A program made the position numbers and the translations under genes. Shown here one piece after another: positions 8,026 to 18,594 of a stretch of 64,000 bases of DNA; position 1 is the stretch's first letter; each line of letters begins with the position of its first letter. Under the pieces are notes generated by a model. That model saw nothing but the letters and a program-made list of their open reading frames with translations. It searched no databases and was not told the DNA's origin. The DNA is from Brachionus manjavacas. Lineage: Eukaryota; Rotifera; Eurotatoria; Ploima; Brachionidae. Location: positions 876,001-940,000 of the forward strand of contig JAHQIY010000021.1 of assembly GCA_019054805.1 (NCBI GenBank). The letters are read 5' to 3'.

Positions 8026-8118
8026 AACTGTCTAAAACCTTGGGTGGCTTGCCTTAATTTCCCAAGCAGACGGTGGGGTTTTCCACTTTGGACTTGTTAG
8101 TGCAGTTTTATAGATTGG
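8026..8118 (+). promoter_or_regulatory. L10-type ribosomal leader upstream of rplJ
   Basis: A structured, less AT-rich block in the rplA-rplJ gap. CTTGGG (8039-8044) pairs with CCCAAG (8061-8066) and is followed by GCAGACGG, a sequence familiar from bacterial L10 leaders. Next comes a GTGG/CCAC hairpin (8072-8086). TCTAAAAC (about 8030-8037) can close the unit with GTTTTATAGA (about 8105-8114). In bacteria the L10(L12)4 complex binds this leader and represses rplJL. The assignment rests on position and fold. Confidence 0.7.
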
Positions 8119-8187
8119 CGAATTTATAAAATTGTTATATATTAAACGCACAGTTTCTTATAAATAGAAGAAATAGGAGATGTTTTA

Positions 8188-8700
8188 GTGAAACGCTTAG
8201 AGAAAGAAAGTCTTGTTTCTGATTTATCTAAAGTTTTTTCTGACAATTCTGCAGTTGTGGTTGTGCACTATAAAGGCTTAACCGTGGCTCAGTTAAATGA
8301 TGTTAGAACAAACGCTAGAAAAAACGAAATAGGGTTTAAGGTTGTTAAAAACAGTCTTGCTTCTATAGCATTAAAAGAAACTCAAAGTCTTCCGTTGGCA
8401 GATTTATTAAAAGGCCCTACAGCTATTGCGTGGGGTAATGATCCGGTTTCGTTGGCTAAAGTTTTAGCAGACTTAGGCAAAAAATCTGATAAATTGGTAA
8501 TTCAAGGCGGCGTTTTTAATGGTAGTGCTTTAAGCGCTGCAGATGTAAACGCATTATCTACATTGCCTTCTTTTGATGAATTGAGAGGAAAACTGGTAGG
8601 CTTATTAACTGCGGCGGCTACAAAAGTTGCGGTTATTTCTAGAACTCCTGCAACCAATGTTGTTGGTGTTTTAAGTTCTTATGCTAAAAAAGCAAGTTAA
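8188..8700 (+). CDS. rplJ: 50S ribosomal protein L10
   Basis: 170 residues, starting with GTG behind a clear AGGAGA at 8175-8180. L10 anchors the L7/L12 dimers to the stalk base and, with them, represses its own operon through the leader immediately upstream. The N-terminal K-G-L-T-V-A-Q-L-N-D-V-R region and K-V-V-K-N-S-L motif are typical. The C-terminal helix that holds L7/L12 is present. rplL follows after 30 bp. Confidence 0.96.
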   Translation: MKRLEKESLVSDLSKVFSDNSAVVVVHYKGLTVAQLNDVRTNARKNEIGFKVVKNSLASIALKETQSLPLADLLKGPTAIAWGNDPVSLAKVLADLGKKSDKLVIQGGVFNGSALSAADVNALSTLPSFDELRGKLVGLLTAAATKVAVISRTPATNVVGVLSSYAKKAS

Positions 8701-8730
8701 AAGTAATTAGTAAGTTTAAGGAGAAAACTA

Positions 8731-9099
8731 ATGTCTGATTTAAATAAATTGGTAGATGAATTATCTAAATTAACAGTTTTAGAAGCTGCAGAGTTATCTA
8801 AAATGTTAGAAGAAAAATGGGGTGTTACAGCTGTTGCTGCCGCTGCCCCTGCTGCTGCTGCCCCTGCTGGTGCTGCGGTAGAAGAAAAAGACGAATTTAA
8901 CGTTGTATTAACAGAAGCTGGTGCTACTAAAATTAACGTTATTAAAGTTGTAAGAGAGTTAACTGGATTAGGCTTAAAAGAAGCTAAAGATTTAGTTGAT
9001 GGTGCTCCTAAGCCTTTAAAAGAAGGTGTTAAAAAAGCTGAAGCTGATGAGATTAAAAAGAAAATCGAAGAAGCTGGTGGTAAAGTAGAAGTAAAATAA
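8731..9099 (+). CDS. rplL: 50S ribosomal protein L7/L12
   Basis: 122 residues. Multiple copies form the flexible stalk that recruits translational GTPases. The N-terminal dimerisation domain (residues 1-about 32) is joined by an Ala/Pro-rich hinge (about 35-50) to the C-terminal factor-binding domain, which has the conserved K-I[18 protein letters not shown]. A good AAGGAG precedes the ATG. A hairpin follows in the gap before rpoB. Confidence 0.97.
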   Translation: MSDLNKLVDELSKLTVLEAAELSKMLEEKWGVTAVAAAAPAAAAPAGAAVEEKDEFNVVLTEAGATKINVIKVVRELTGLGLKEAKDLVDGAPKPLKEGVKKAEADEIKKKIEEAGGKVEVK

Positions 9100-9125
9100 T
9101 TTACTTTTGTTATTTTATTTTTTGT

Positions 9126-9157
9126 AAAACCACATCGTTTTTTATGGATGTGGTTTT
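9126..9157 (+). terminator. Hairpin between rplL and rpoB (probable attenuator)
   Basis: An 11-bp perfect stem (AAAACCACATC at 9126-9136, GATGTGGTTTT at 9147-9157) around a 10-base loop, 26 bp past the rplL stop. It ends in four Ts inside the stem and lacks a longer T run, so partial termination or RNA processing is likelier than a full stop. The same gap in E. coli holds an attenuator and an RNase III site that lower rpoBC expression relative to rplJL. Confidence 0.6.
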
Positions 9158-9225
9158 GCAAGTTTAAATGGTTAAAATACAATATTGTTTAAAAACTATT
9201 TATTTAATTTTTATAAAGGTTATAG

Positions 9226-12200
9226 ATGCATATTTTAAATAGCAAGTTCAAGGTTCGTAAAAATTATGGTAAGGTAAGTACAAAAGAAGTAGTGCCTAAC
9301 TTAATTGAAATGCAACAACAATCTTACGAAGCATTTTTACAAAGAAATGTAAAGTTTGATAACTTAAAAGATACTGGTTTACAAAAAGTTTTGTCTAGTG
9401 TTTTTCCGGTTTATAGTACAGATGGCAAATTTGTATTAGAGTATGTGTCGTATTTTTTTGGTCAGTCTAAATATACGTTAGATGCAAGTAAGGAAAAAAG
9501 TGCAAATTATAGTATTCCGTTGTATGCTAAATTTAGATTAACCACTAATGATGTAAATAAAGATACTGGTACGGTTGTAGTTAAAGATGTTAAAGAGCAG
9601 GATGTGCATGTTGCAGATATTCCTTTAATGACTAACAACGGTACATTTATAATTAATGGTATAGAGCGTGTTATAGTTTCGCAAATATATCGTTCGCCTG
9701 GTGTGTTTATTGGGCACGATAAAGGTAAAAATACTAACGGCAAATTATTATATAGTGCAAATATAATTCCGCATGTGGGTTCTTGGTTAGATATAGAGTT
9801 TGATTTTAAAGATTTACTGTTTATAAAAATAGATAAACGTAAAAAAATTCCTTTAACTGCACTTTTAAGATGTTTACCTAACACTAAAACAGAGCAACTA
9901 CAAGAAAAAGCCAATAAAGAAGGCTTAATGTTGGCAGCTACCAGCATGCATGGATTGTCTAACGAAGAAATTTTAAGTACTTTTTATAACACCCTTACTA
10001 TTACTAAAGTAGAAAATGGCTATAAAATGCCTTTTATTGCCGATTTGTTTAGAGGTAGAAGCTTAGGTTACAACTTATGCAATGCAGAAACAGGTGAAGT
10101 TGTAATTAATAAAGGCACAGTAGTTACACAGGGTTTATTAAAAAAATTAGAGCGTGTAAATATAACAGATGTTATAGTAGAAGAAGAAGAGTTAGTTGAT
10201 AAATTTTTAGCTAAAGATGTTGTTATTAATAACGAAGTTGTGTTATCTGCACCATGTAATTTAAGCCCAGAAAATTTAAAATTATTGCAAGAAAATGATA
10301 TTAATGCGTTTGCTGTGTTATTAATAGATAATGTTAATTCATCTAGCTATATAGTTAATACTGTATTGGCAGATCCTGTTTATGATAGGTTTAAGGCGTT
10401 AAATGAAATTTATAAATCTTTTAAATTAACCGATGCCCCTAATGTAGAAGCGGCACAAGAATTTTTTAATTCGTTATTTTTTAATCCTTCAAGGTACGAT
10501 TTATCGGAAGTTGGTAGGGTTAAGTTAAACGAAAGATTTGGTACTAATATAGATACATCTGTTAGAACACTAACCAAAGAAGATATTATTAATGTAGTTA
10601 AATCTTTAACTAAAGTTGCTTATGGTTTAGAGCCCGTGGATGATATTGACCATTTATCTAACAGAAGGGTAAGATCTGTAGGTGAATTATTAGAAAACGA
10701 TTTGCGTGTTGCTTTTATAAAATTACAACGTGCTATTTTTGATAAAATGTCTACTGCCGAAGAAAGCACACCAGTTGAATTAATTAACGCTAGAATTATA
10801 CAGTCTGCCGTTAAAGATTTTTTTGGTACATCGCAGTTGTCTCAGTTTATGGATCAAACCAATCCGTTATCTGAAATTACACACAAAAGAAGACTTTCTG
10901 CTTTAGGGCCAAACGGCTTAACCAGAGAAAGAGCTAGCTTTGAAGTAAGAGACGTGCATGTTACCCATTATGGTAGAATATGCCCAATTGAAACCCCAGA
11001 GGGTGCAAATATTGGTTTAATAAATTCGTTAGCGGTTTATGCTAGGGTTAATAAATATGGTTTTATAGAAACTCCGTACAGGGTGGTAAAAAATGGTGTA
11101 GTGTTTGATGAAGTAGTATACATGACTGCACTGCAAGAAGGCGAGCAAATAATTGCACAAGCCAACAGCAGAATTAACGATAAATCTGAATTAGCAGAAG
11201 ATATTGTTACTGCAAGGCACAAAGGCGAAGTTATAAAAGCTAACAGTAAAGAAGTTAGTTTTATGGATATTTCTTCTAAACAAATTGTTTCTGTTGCGGC
11301 TTCTTTAATTCCGTTTTTAGAAAACGACGATGCTAACCGTGCACTTATGGGTGCAAACATGCAACGTCAGGCGGTGCCTTTAATTAAAGCTAGTGCGCCT
11401 ATTGTTGGTACTGGTATGGAAGAAGTAGTGGCTAGAGATTCTGGTGCATTAATATTAGCTAAAAGAGATGGCGTAATTTATTACGTAGATAGCGAAAAAA
11501 TATTGGTAAAAAACAATATTGTAGATGTTAATATTCCGGCAATAGATGTTTATTATTTAAAGAAGTTTCAAAAATCTAACCATAGTACTTGTGTTAACCA
11601 AAAACCAATAGTAAAAGTTGGCGATAAAGTTTTAACGGGCGATGTACTTGCCGATGGGCAATCTACCGAAAAAGGCGAGCTAGCTTTAGGTAAAAACTTA
11701 CTTGTGGCGTTTATGCCTTGGAATGGTTATAACTTTGAGGATTCGATTTTAATATCTGAAAAAGTAGTTATAGAAGATATGTTTACTTCGGTACATATAG
11801 AAGAATTTGAAGTAGTTGCAAGAGATACTAAATTAGGAGCCGAAGAGATTACGGTGGATATTCCTAACGTTGGTGAAGAAGCAATTAAAAACCTAGATGA
11901 AGCGGGTATTGTTTATGTAGGGGCAGAAGTTTCTGCGGGCGATATTTTAGTAGGTAAAGTTACACCAAAGGCCGAAACTGTGGTTTCTGCCGAAGAAAAA
12001 CTTTTAAAAGCTATTTTTGGTGAAAAATCTGCAGATGTTAAAGATACTTCGTTAAGGGTACCTTCTGGTGTTAATGGCACTGTTATTGGCGTTAGGGTTT
12101 TTTCTAGAAGAGGAATTGAAAAAGATGCCCGTAGCGAGTTATTAGAGCGTAATTTAATAAGCGAAATGACTAAAGAAAAGTCTCAACAATTAGATATTTT

Positions 12201-13359
12201 AGAGTTATCTTACTTATTAAAACTGCAAGACTTACTAAACGGACAAGAGGTTGTTTCTAGCAAAAAATTTGCTAAAGGTGCTATATTAAGCCCAGCAGAT
12301 TTACGTACGCAATCTGTACATACTTTATTTAATATAGCTATAAAAGATAAAAAAATTACTAGTGAAATTGCAGAATTAAAAAAGAGCTTTGATATTGCAA
12401 CCAGTAATTTAGACGACGAATTTGCTGTAAAAATATCTAACCTACAAAAAGGTGATGATTTACAAGCAGGTGTGTTAAAAGTTGTAAAAGTATTTTTAGC
12501 TGTAAAAAGAAAGTTACAGTCTGGTGATAAAATGGCTGGTAGGCACGGTAACAAAGGTGTGGTTTCTAAAATTGTACCTATTGAAGATATGCCACATTTA
12601 GAAGACGGTACGCCAGTTGATATTTGTTTAAGCCCGTTGGGGGTTCCTTCTAGAATGAACGTAGGGCAGGTGTTAGAAGTGCATTTAGGCTGGGCGGCAG
12701 CTAATGTAGGTAAAAAAATTGCCGAATTATTAAAAGAAGCCCCAGTTAATGTTAAAGAATTAAAAGAATACTTAATTAAATGTTATAACAATAGCACTAA
12801 TTCGGTAGATACTTTAACCGACGATGAAGTTGTAGAATTAGCCAAAAATTTACAAAAAGGTATGCCGGTTTGTACTCCTATTTTTGACGGAGTTAAAGAG
12901 CAAGATATTAACGAGCTTTTAACTTTAGCCAACCAAAGTACAACAGGGCAGGTAACTTTAATAGATGGTAAAAGCGGAGAACCGTTTGAACGCCCTATTA
13001 CAGTGGGTTACATTTATATGTTAAAGTTACACCACTTAGTAGAAGATAAAATACATGCACGTAGTACAGGGCCATATAGCTTAATTACACAACAACCGTT
13101 GGGTGGTAAGGCACAATTTGGTGGCCAAAGGTTTGGTGAAATGGAGGTGTGGGCTTTAGAGGCTTACGGGGCTTCTTACACACTACAAGAAATGTTAACG
13201 GTTAAATCGGATGATCAAATTGGTAGAACACAAGTTTATGAGTCTATTATAAAAGGCGAAGAAACTTTTGATTCCGGCTTGCCAGAGTCTTTTAACGTGT
13301 TAGTTAAAGAGTTAAGATCTTTAGGGTTAAACTTAGAAACTAAAAAAGCAAAAGAATAA
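9226..13359 (+). CDS. rpoB: RNA polymerase subunit beta
   Basis: 1377 residues. The beta subunit forms one side of the polymerase cleft and the rifampicin pocket. The pocket region (S-Q-L-S-Q-F-M-D-Q-T-N-P-L-S-E-I-T-H-K-R-R) keeps the Gln, Asp, His, Arg and Ser residues at which resistance mutations occur, so the protein looks drug-sensitive there. The nearly invariant D-V-H-P-T-H-Y-G-R reads D-V-H-V-T-H-Y-G-R, a Pro to Val change just downstream. The conserved G-D-K-M-A-G-R-H-G-N-K-G block and the C-terminal G-G-x-R-F-G-E-M-E-V-W-A-L motif are intact. rpoC follows 60 bp later. Confidence 0.98.
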   Translation: MHILNSKFKVRKNYGKVSTKEVVPNLIEMQQQSYEAFLQRNVKFDNLKDTGLQKVLSSVFPVYSTDGKFVLEYVSYFFGQSKYTLDASKEKSANYSIPLYAKFRLTTNDVNKDTGTVVVKDVKEQDVHVADIPLMTNNGTFIINGIERVIVSQIYRSPGVFIGHDKGKNTNGKLLYSANIIPHVGSWLDIEFDFKDLLFIKIDKRKKIPLTALLRCLPNTKTEQLQEKANKEGLMLAATSMHGLSNEEILSTFYNTLTITKVENGYKMPFIADLFRGRSLGYNLCNAETGEVVINKGTVVTQGLLKKLERVNITDVIVEEEELVDKFLAKDVVINNEVVLSAPCNLSPENLKLLQENDINAFAVLLIDNVNSSSYIVNTVLADPVYDRFKALNEIYKSFKLTDAPNVEAAQEFFNSLFFNPSRYDLSEVGRVKLNERFGTNIDTSVRTLTKEDIINVVKSLTKVAYGLEPVDDIDHLSNRRVRSVGELLENDLRVAFIKLQRAIFDKMSTAEESTPVELINARIIQSAVKDFFGTSQLSQFMDQTNPLSEITHKRRLSALGPNGLTRERASFEVRDVHVTHYGRICPIETPEGANIGLINSLAVYARVNKYGFIETPYRVVKNGVVFDEVVYMTALQEGEQIIAQANSRINDKSELAEDIVTARHKGEVIKANSKEVSFMDISSKQIVSVAASLIPFLENDDANRALMGANMQRQAVPLIKASAPIVGTGMEEVVARDSGALILAKRDGVIYYVDSEKILVKNNIVDVNIPAIDVYYLKKFQKSNHSTCVNQKPIVKVGDKVLTGDVLADGQSTEKGELALGKNLLVAFMPWNGYNFEDSILISEKVVIEDMFTSVHIEEFEVVARDTKLGAEEITVDIPNVGEEAIKNLDEAGIVYVGAEVSAGDILVGKVTPKAETVVSAEEKLLKAIFGEKSADVKDTSLRVPSGVNGTVIGVRVFSRRGIEKDARSELLERNLISEMTKEKSQQLDILELSYLLKLQDLLNGQEVVSSKKFAKGAILSPADLRTQSVHTLFNIAIKDKKITSEIAELKKSFDIATSNLDDEFAVKISNLQKGDDLQAGVLKVVKVFLAVKRKLQSGDKMAGRHGNKGVVSKIVPIEDMPHLEDGTPVDICLSPLGVPSRMNVGQVLEVHLGWAAANVGKKIAELLKEAPVNVKELKEYLIKCYNNSTNSVDTLTDDEVVELAKNLQKGMPVCTPIFDGVKEQDINELLTLANQSTTGQVTLIDGKSGEPFERPITVGYIYMLKLHHLVEDKIHARSTGPYSLITQQPLGGKAQFGGQRFGEMEVWALEAYGASYTLQEMLTVKSDDQIGRTQVYESIIKGEETFDSGLPESFNVLVKELRSLGLNLETKKAKE

Positions 13360-13419
13360 GTTAAAAAGTTATAATTTTAAAATACTATACTTAACAGAAG
13401 TAAATAGAGGTTTTGTTTA

Positions 13420-16400
13420 ATGGTAAAAAATATAAAGCAGTCTGCAGGTAAACCAAGTGTAAACGAAGAGTTAAGCAGACAGCAAGAGCAAATTTTGCAA
13501 CAGTCTAGCAACAATTCAACGTCTTCTTTAGATTTTGATAGTTTGGCTATATCTATTGCTAGCCCAGAAAAAATTAGGTCGTGGTCTTATGGTGAAGTTA
13601 AAAAACCAGAAACCATAAACTACAGAACATTTAAACCAGAAAGAGAAGGTTTGTTTTGTGCTAAAATTTTTGGTCCTGTAAAAGATTACGAATGTTTGTG
13701 CGGTAAATACAAACGCATGAAATACAAAGGCGTTGTATGCGAAAAATGCGGAGTTGAAGTTACCCTAAGCCGTGTAAGAAGAGACAGAATGGGGCATATA
13801 GATTTAGCTACCCCTGTTGTACATGTGTGGTTTTTAAAGTCTGTGCCTTCTAAAATTGGCTTACTTATAGATGTTGCCCCTAAAGATTTAGAACAAGTAT
13901 TGTATTTTGAAAAATACATTGTTTTAGATGCGGGTTTGTCTAATTTTAAGTTGCATCAAGTAATAACCGAAGAAGAATACCGTGCGGCTACGTCTTCGTT
14001 AGGCGAAAATGCTTTGCGTGTTGGTATGGGTGCAGAAGCTATTAAAGAAATTTTAGGTAAAATAGATTTAGAAGGCGAAATTATTAAATTAAGGTCTTCT
14101 TTAGATAAAATACTATTAGATGCAAAATCTAAAAAATTATTAAAAAAACTAAAAATATTAGAGTCTTTGGTGGTTTCTAAGTTAAATCCACAATGGATGG
14201 TGCTAGATGTACTACCTGTGTTGCCTCCAGATTTAAGACCTTTAGTACCGTTAGATGGCGGTAGGTTTGCAACTTCGGATTTAAACGATTTATACAGACG
14301 TGTTATTAACAGAAATAACCGTTTAAAGCGTTTGTTAGAGTTAGGGGCCCCTGATATTATTATTAGAAACGAAAAAAGAATGTTACAAGAAGCAGTTGAT
14401 GCTTTGTATGATAACACTAAGCGTACTAATCCTATTACAGATAGCAACAAAAGACCATTAAAATCTTTTGCCGATATGTTGCGTGGTAAACAAGGTAGAT
14501 TTAGACAAAACTTGTTAGGTAAAAGGGTAGATTACTCTGGGCGTTCGGTTATTTCGGTTGGGCCTTATTTAAAATTACACGAATGTGGTTTGCCTAAAAA
14601 AATGGCGTTAGAGCTATTTAAACCGTTTATTTACGCTAAATTACAAATATACGGAATTGCCGCTACCATAAAAATAGCTAAAAAAATGGTAGAAAAAGAA
14701 ACCAAAGAAGTATGGGACGTTTTAGAGGAAGTTATTAAAGAACATCCAGTATTATTAAACCGTGCACCTACTTTGCATAGGCTTGGTATTCAGGCGTTTG
14801 AGCCAAAATTAATAGAAGGTAAAGCAATACATTTGCACCCGTTAGTGTGTACGGCGTTTAATGCCGACTTTGACGGCGACCAAATGGCTATTCATGTACC
14901 GCTTTCGTTAGAAGCACAGTTAGAAGCTAGGGTTTTAATGCTTTCTACTAATAATATTCTTAGCCCTGCAAACGGCAAACCTATTGTTGTGCCTACGCAA
15001 GATATTATTTTAGGCTTGTATTATGTATCTTTACAGGTAGAAGGAGCTAAAGGCGAAGGCAAAGCCTTTGCATCGTTAGGTGAATTAGAGAAAGCCTTGG
15101 CAGATGGTTTGGTTACGTACCATACTAAAATTAAATTTAGAGTACCACACAACAATACTACAAAAATTGTAGATACTACAGTTGGTAGGGTTGTGTTGTT
15201 TCAAGAATTGCCAAAGCATCCAGAAATTACTTTTGATTTAATAAATAAAACTTTAACTAAAAAAGAAGTTGGTGCTTTATTAGATTTTATTTACAGAAAC
15301 TGTGGGCAAAAATCTGCAGTGGAATTTGTGGATCATATGATGGAGCTAGGCTTTTACATAGCGTTTAAAGCTGGTATTTCTATAGGTAAAGAAGATTTAA
15401 TTACACCAAAAACTAAAGATAAATTTGTACAAGAAGCTTCTAAAAAAATAGCAGAATACGAAAGACAATACCAAGAAGGCTTAATTACATCTATAGAGCG
15501 TTATAATAAAATTATAGATGCGTGGTCTGTTTGTACGGCAAAAATATCTGATGATGTAATGAAAGAAATTTCTAAAATTGAAAAGGATAGACCTATTAAT
15601 TCGGTATATATGATGATACACTCTGGTGCAAGAGGTTCTGTTGCACAGATGAAGCAGTTATCTGGTATGCGTGGCTTAATGACAAAACCTTCTGGCGAAA
15701 TTATGGAGATTCCTATTATTTCTAACTTTAAAGAAGGCCTAGTGGTTTCGGAATACTTTAACTCTACCCACGGATCAAGAAAAGGTTCGGCAGATACTGC
15801 ACTTAAAACAGCAAACGCTGGTTACTTAACCCGTAGATTAGTGGATGTTGCACAAGATGTAGTGGTTGTGGCAGAAGATTGTGGATCTACCGAAGGAATT
15901 GAAATAAAGCCTGTAATGGCTTCGGGCGTTGTGGTAGAATCTTTAGGCGAAAAAGTATTAGGTAGATTTTTAGCAGAAGACTTAAAAAGCACAACAGACG
16001 GTACTGTTTTAATTGCAAGAGATACATATATAGACGAAGCATTAGTAGACGTTGTTAATAAAAGCGGTGCTAGTAAGTTAAAGGCTAGGTCTGTATTAAC
16101 TTGTAAAGAAAAAAATGGCGTTTGTGTAAAATGCTATGGTAGAGATTTATCTAAAGGTTATATTGTAAATTTAGGCGAAGCCGTTGGTATTGTGGCAGCA
16201 CAATCTATTGGCGAACCAGGTACACAGCTAACCATGAGAACCTTTCATATTGGTGGTGCAGCACAAAGTGTTGCAGAAAAAAACACTATAGAAAGCCCAC
16301 TAAGTGGCACTATTAAATACGAAAATTGCAAAATTGTTACCAACTCTGAAGGTAGCAATGTTGTAATGAGTAGAAATGCAGAAGCCATTGTTTATGATGA

Positions 16401-17532
16401 TTTAAACCAAGAACGTGCTAGATTTAAATTAATTTATGGTTCTAGGGTGCATGCTAAAGATGGTGATAAAATAGAGTTTAACTTTAAAATTTCTGATTGG
16501 GATTCGTTTACAATGCCTATAATATCGGAATTTGAAGGGGAAATAGAGTATAAAGACTTAATAGAAGGGGTTTCTTTAAGCGAACAAACCGATGAAACCA
16601 CAGGGTTAACATCTAAAGTGGTTACACAGTGGAAACAGCAAAGCAGAACTAACTCTATAAAACCAAGCATAGTTTTAAAAACTACCACAGGTAACGAAAT
16701 TAACTATAACTTGCAAGTTAACACTATTATTAATGTTAACAACAAGCAAACTATTAAGCAAGGTGATATTATAGCTAGGGTTCCTAAAGAATCGGCTAAA
16801 ACACGAGATATTACAGGCGGTTTACCTAGAGTGGTTGAATTGTTTGAAGCCAGAAAGTTTAAAGATGAAGCTATAGTTACAGATATTGCAGGGGTAGTGC
16901 AGTATAAAGATATAACCAAAAGCAAAAAAGTTATTATGGTTAAATCTTTAACCGATGCCGGCGTTTACTTTGAATACGTTATACCTAAAGATAAACAACT
17001 ATTAGTTTACGAAGGAGACTTAGTAGAAGTTGGGCAACAGTTAACCGATGGTTCGGTTAATCCGCACGATATTTTACGCAGTAAAGGTATGCAGGCACTT
17101 GCAGACTATATTGTTAATGAAGTACAAGACGTTTACCGTTTACAAGGCGTTGGTATTAACGATAAACATATAGAAGTAATTGCAGGCCAAATGCTACAAA
17201 AAGTAGAAGTGCTAGATTGTGGCGATTCTGATTATTTTATAGGGGATCAGATAGATAGAATAGATGTAGAAGATATTAACAATAAGTTAATAGCAGAAGG
17301 TAAGCAACCTATTAAATATCAAGTAATATTGCAAAGTATTACCAGAGCAAGCTTACAAACTCGTTCTTTTATCTCTGCGGCGTCTTTCCAAGAAACCACA
17401 AAGATTTTAACCGACTCTGCCTTACATGCCAGAGAAGATAAGCTATTAGGCTTAAAAGAAAATATAATAGTTGGTAAATTAATACCAGCAGGTACAGGAT
17501 TTGCTTTAAAAAAGTTTAAAGTAAATAAGTAA
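13420..17532 (+). CDS. rpoC: RNA polymerase subunit beta'
   Basis: 1370 residues, a normal length. Beta' carries the catalytic centre: the Mg-chelating N-A-D-F-D-G-D-Q motif lies at residues 481-488, with Asp 483, 485 and 487. The N-terminal zinc ribbon has C-L-C-G and, 12 residues on, C-E-K-C. A second Cys cluster is seen in the C-terminal half ([11 protein letters not shown]). The trigger-loop region [13 protein letters not shown] is intact. The first 35 residues are a Gln/Ser-rich extension. It is co-transcribed with rpoB. Confidence 0.98.
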   Translation: MVKNIKQSAGKPSVNEELSRQQEQILQQSSNNSTSSLDFDSLAISIASPEKIRSWSYGEVKKPETINYRTFKPEREGLFCAKIFGPVKDYECLCGKYKRMKYKGVVCEKCGVEVTLSRVRRDRMGHIDLATPVVHVWFLKSVPSKIGLLIDVAPKDLEQVLYFEKYIVLDAGLSNFKLHQVITEEEYRAATSSLGENALRVGMGAEAIKEILGKIDLEGEIIKLRSSLDKILLDAKSKKLLKKLKILESLVVSKLNPQWMVLDVLPVLPPDLRPLVPLDGGRFATSDLNDLYRRVINRNNRLKRLLELGAPDIIIRNEKRMLQEAVDALYDNTKRTNPITDSNKRPLKSFADMLRGKQGRFRQNLLGKRVDYSGRSVISVGPYLKLHECGLPKKMALELFKPFIYAKLQIYGIAATIKIAKKMVEKETKEVWDVLEEVIKEHPVLLNRAPTLHRLGIQAFEPKLIEGKAIHLHPLVCTAFNADFDGDQMAIHVPLSLEAQLEARVLMLSTNNILSPANGKPIVVPTQDIILGLYYVSLQVEGAKGEGKAFASLGELEKALADGLVTYHTKIKFRVPHNNTTKIVDTTVGRVVLFQELPKHPEITFDLINKTLTKKEVGALLDFIYRNCGQKSAVEFVDHMMELGFYIAFKAGISIGKEDLITPKTKDKFVQEASKKIAEYERQYQEGLITSIERYNKIIDAWSVCTAKISDDVMKEISKIEKDRPINSVYMMIHSGARGSVAQMKQLSGMRGLMTKPSGEIMEIPIISNFKEGLVVSEYFNSTHGSRKGSADTALKTANAGYLTRRLVDVAQDVVVVAEDCGSTEGIEIKPVMASGVVVESLGEKVLGRFLAEDLKSTTDGTVLIARDTYIDEALVDVVNKSGASKLKARSVLTCKEKNGVCVKCYGRDLSKGYIVNLGEAVGIVAAQSIGEPGTQLTMRTFHIGGAAQSVAEKNTIESPLSGTIKYENCKIVTNSEGSNVVMSRNAEAIVYDDLNQERARFKLIYGSRVHAKDGDKIEFNFKISDWDSFTMPIISEFEGEIEYKDLIEGVSLSEQTDETTGLTSKVVTQWKQQSRTNSIKPSIVLKTTTGNEINYNLQVNTIINVNNKQTIKQGDIIARVPKESAKTRDITGGLPRVVELFEARKFKDEAIVTDIAGVVQYKDITKSKKVIMVKSLTDAGVYFEYVIPKDKQLLVYEGDLVEVGQQLTDGSVNPHDILRSKGMQALADYIVNEVQDVYRLQGVGINDKHIEVIAGQMLQKVEVLDCGDSDYFIGDQIDRIDVEDINNKLIAEGKQPIKYQVILQSITRASLQTRSFISAASFQETTKILTDSALHAREDKLLGLKENIIVGKLIPAGTGFALKKFKVNK

Positions 17533-17569
17533 AAAAATACAATTAGTTTAGTTTTTATTAATTATTTAC

Positions 17570-17598
17570 TTGACTAATTGAAAATATAAATATAATAT
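17570..17598 (+). promoter_or_regulatory. Promoter of the str operon (rpsL-rpsG-fusA-tuf)
   Basis: TTGACT at 17570-17575, a 17-bp spacer and TAATAT at 17593-17598. The leader of about 100 bases contains the 12-bp palindrome AGGTTTAAACCT at 17635-17646, flanked by GGT and ACC, which may fold in the mRNA. Confidence 0.72.
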
Positions 17599-17706
17599 AT
17601 TATAAGTTAAATATGTTTATATTTATAGGGGGTTAGGTTTAAACCTTTACCTTTGTATAGTTAATTAATATAAATAACATTAAAGTTTTAAAAAAGGATA
17701 TATAGT

Positions 17707-18099
17707 ATGCCAACTATTAATCAGTTGCTAAAAAGCCCACGTAAAAAAATTAAAGCTCGTAGCAGAAATCGTGCTTTAGAGGGTAACCCACAAAAAAGAG
17801 GCGTTTGTACTAGGGTTTATACCACAACGCCAAAAAAACCTAACTCTGCATTGCGTAAAGTAGCTAGGGTAAGGTTAACTAATGGTTACGAAGTTACTGC
17901 TTACATACCGGGCGAAGGCCATAATTTACAAGAGCACTCTGTTGTATTAATAAGAGGCGGTAGGGTTAAAGATTTACCAGGTGTGTTGTATCATATAGTT
18001 CGTGGTACTTTAGATACGCAAGGGTTAGATAAAAGACGCAAAAGACGTTCTTTGTATGGCTCTAAAAAACCAAAAGCAAATAGTGTTAGCAAAAAATAA
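17707..18099 (+). CDS. rpsL: 30S ribosomal protein S12
   Basis: 130 residues. S12 lies at the decoding centre and controls accuracy. The [12 protein letters not shown] loop (residues 39-50) and the G-R-V-K-D-L-P-G-V loop keep the lysines whose change gives streptomycin resistance, so this is the sensitive form. The C-terminus has a slightly longer basic tail than in E. coli. AAGGA precedes the ATG. It is the first gene of the str operon. Confidence 0.98.
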   Translation: MPTINQLLKSPRKKIKARSRNRALEGNPQKRGVCTRVYTTTPKKPNSALRKVARVRLTNGYEVTAYIPGEGHNLQEHSVVLIRGGRVKDLPGVLYHIVRGTLDTQGLDKRRKRRSLYGSKKPKANSVSKK

Positions 18100-18114
18100 T
18101 AAGTAAGGATTAAA

Positions 18115-18585
18115 ATGTCTCGTCGTCACGCAGCTCAAAAAAGAGTAAATTTACCAGATCCTAAGCATAATGATTTGGTTATGACAAAATTTATAAATTG
18201 TTTAATGTATGATGGTAAAAAATCTATAGCAGAAAAAATATTTTACGATGCTTTAGATGTTTTAGCTACAAAATCGCAAAAAAACCAATTAGAAGCTTTT
18301 AATGAAGCTTTAGAAAATGTAAAGCCTGCAGTAGAGGTTAAAGCTAGAAGAATGGGTGGGTCTACATATCAAGTGCCTATAGAGGTTAGAGGAGAGCGTG
18401 CTACTGCATTAGCTATTAGGTGGATTGTTGGTTTAGCTAGAAAAAGAAACGAAAAAACAATGACAGAAAGATTAGCTAACGAAATGTTAGATGCATTAAA
18501 CGGCAGGGGTTCTGCTGTAAAGAAAAGAGAAGATACACATAAAATGGCGGAAGCCAACAGAGCGTTTGCTCATTATCGCTGGTAG
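18115..18585 (+). CDS. rpsG: 30S ribosomal protein S7
   Basis: 156 residues, the usual bacterial length. S7 starts assembly of the 30S head and lines the E-site mRNA channel. It begins S-R-R-H-A-A-Q-K-R and carries the conserved [14 protein letters not shown] and A-x-R-W-I-V motifs. It is 15 bp after rpsL and 9 bp before fusA. In E. coli S7 represses this operon; no matching mRNA site was identified in the short rpsL-rpsG gap. Confidence 0.98.
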   Translation: MSRRHAAQKRVNLPDPKHNDLVMTKFINCLMYDGKKSIAEKIFYDALDVLATKSQKNQLEAFNEALENVKPAVEVKARRMGGSTYQVPIEVRGERATALAIRWIVGLARKRNEKTMTERLANEMLDALNGRGSAVKKREDTHKMAEANRAFAHYRW

Positions 18586-18594
18586 GAGGATAGA

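Noticed and set aside
10826-10900. Natural rifampicin resistance in RpoB
   Set aside because: The residues that matter in the pocket (Gln, Asp, His, Arg, Ser and Leu positions) are all canonical.
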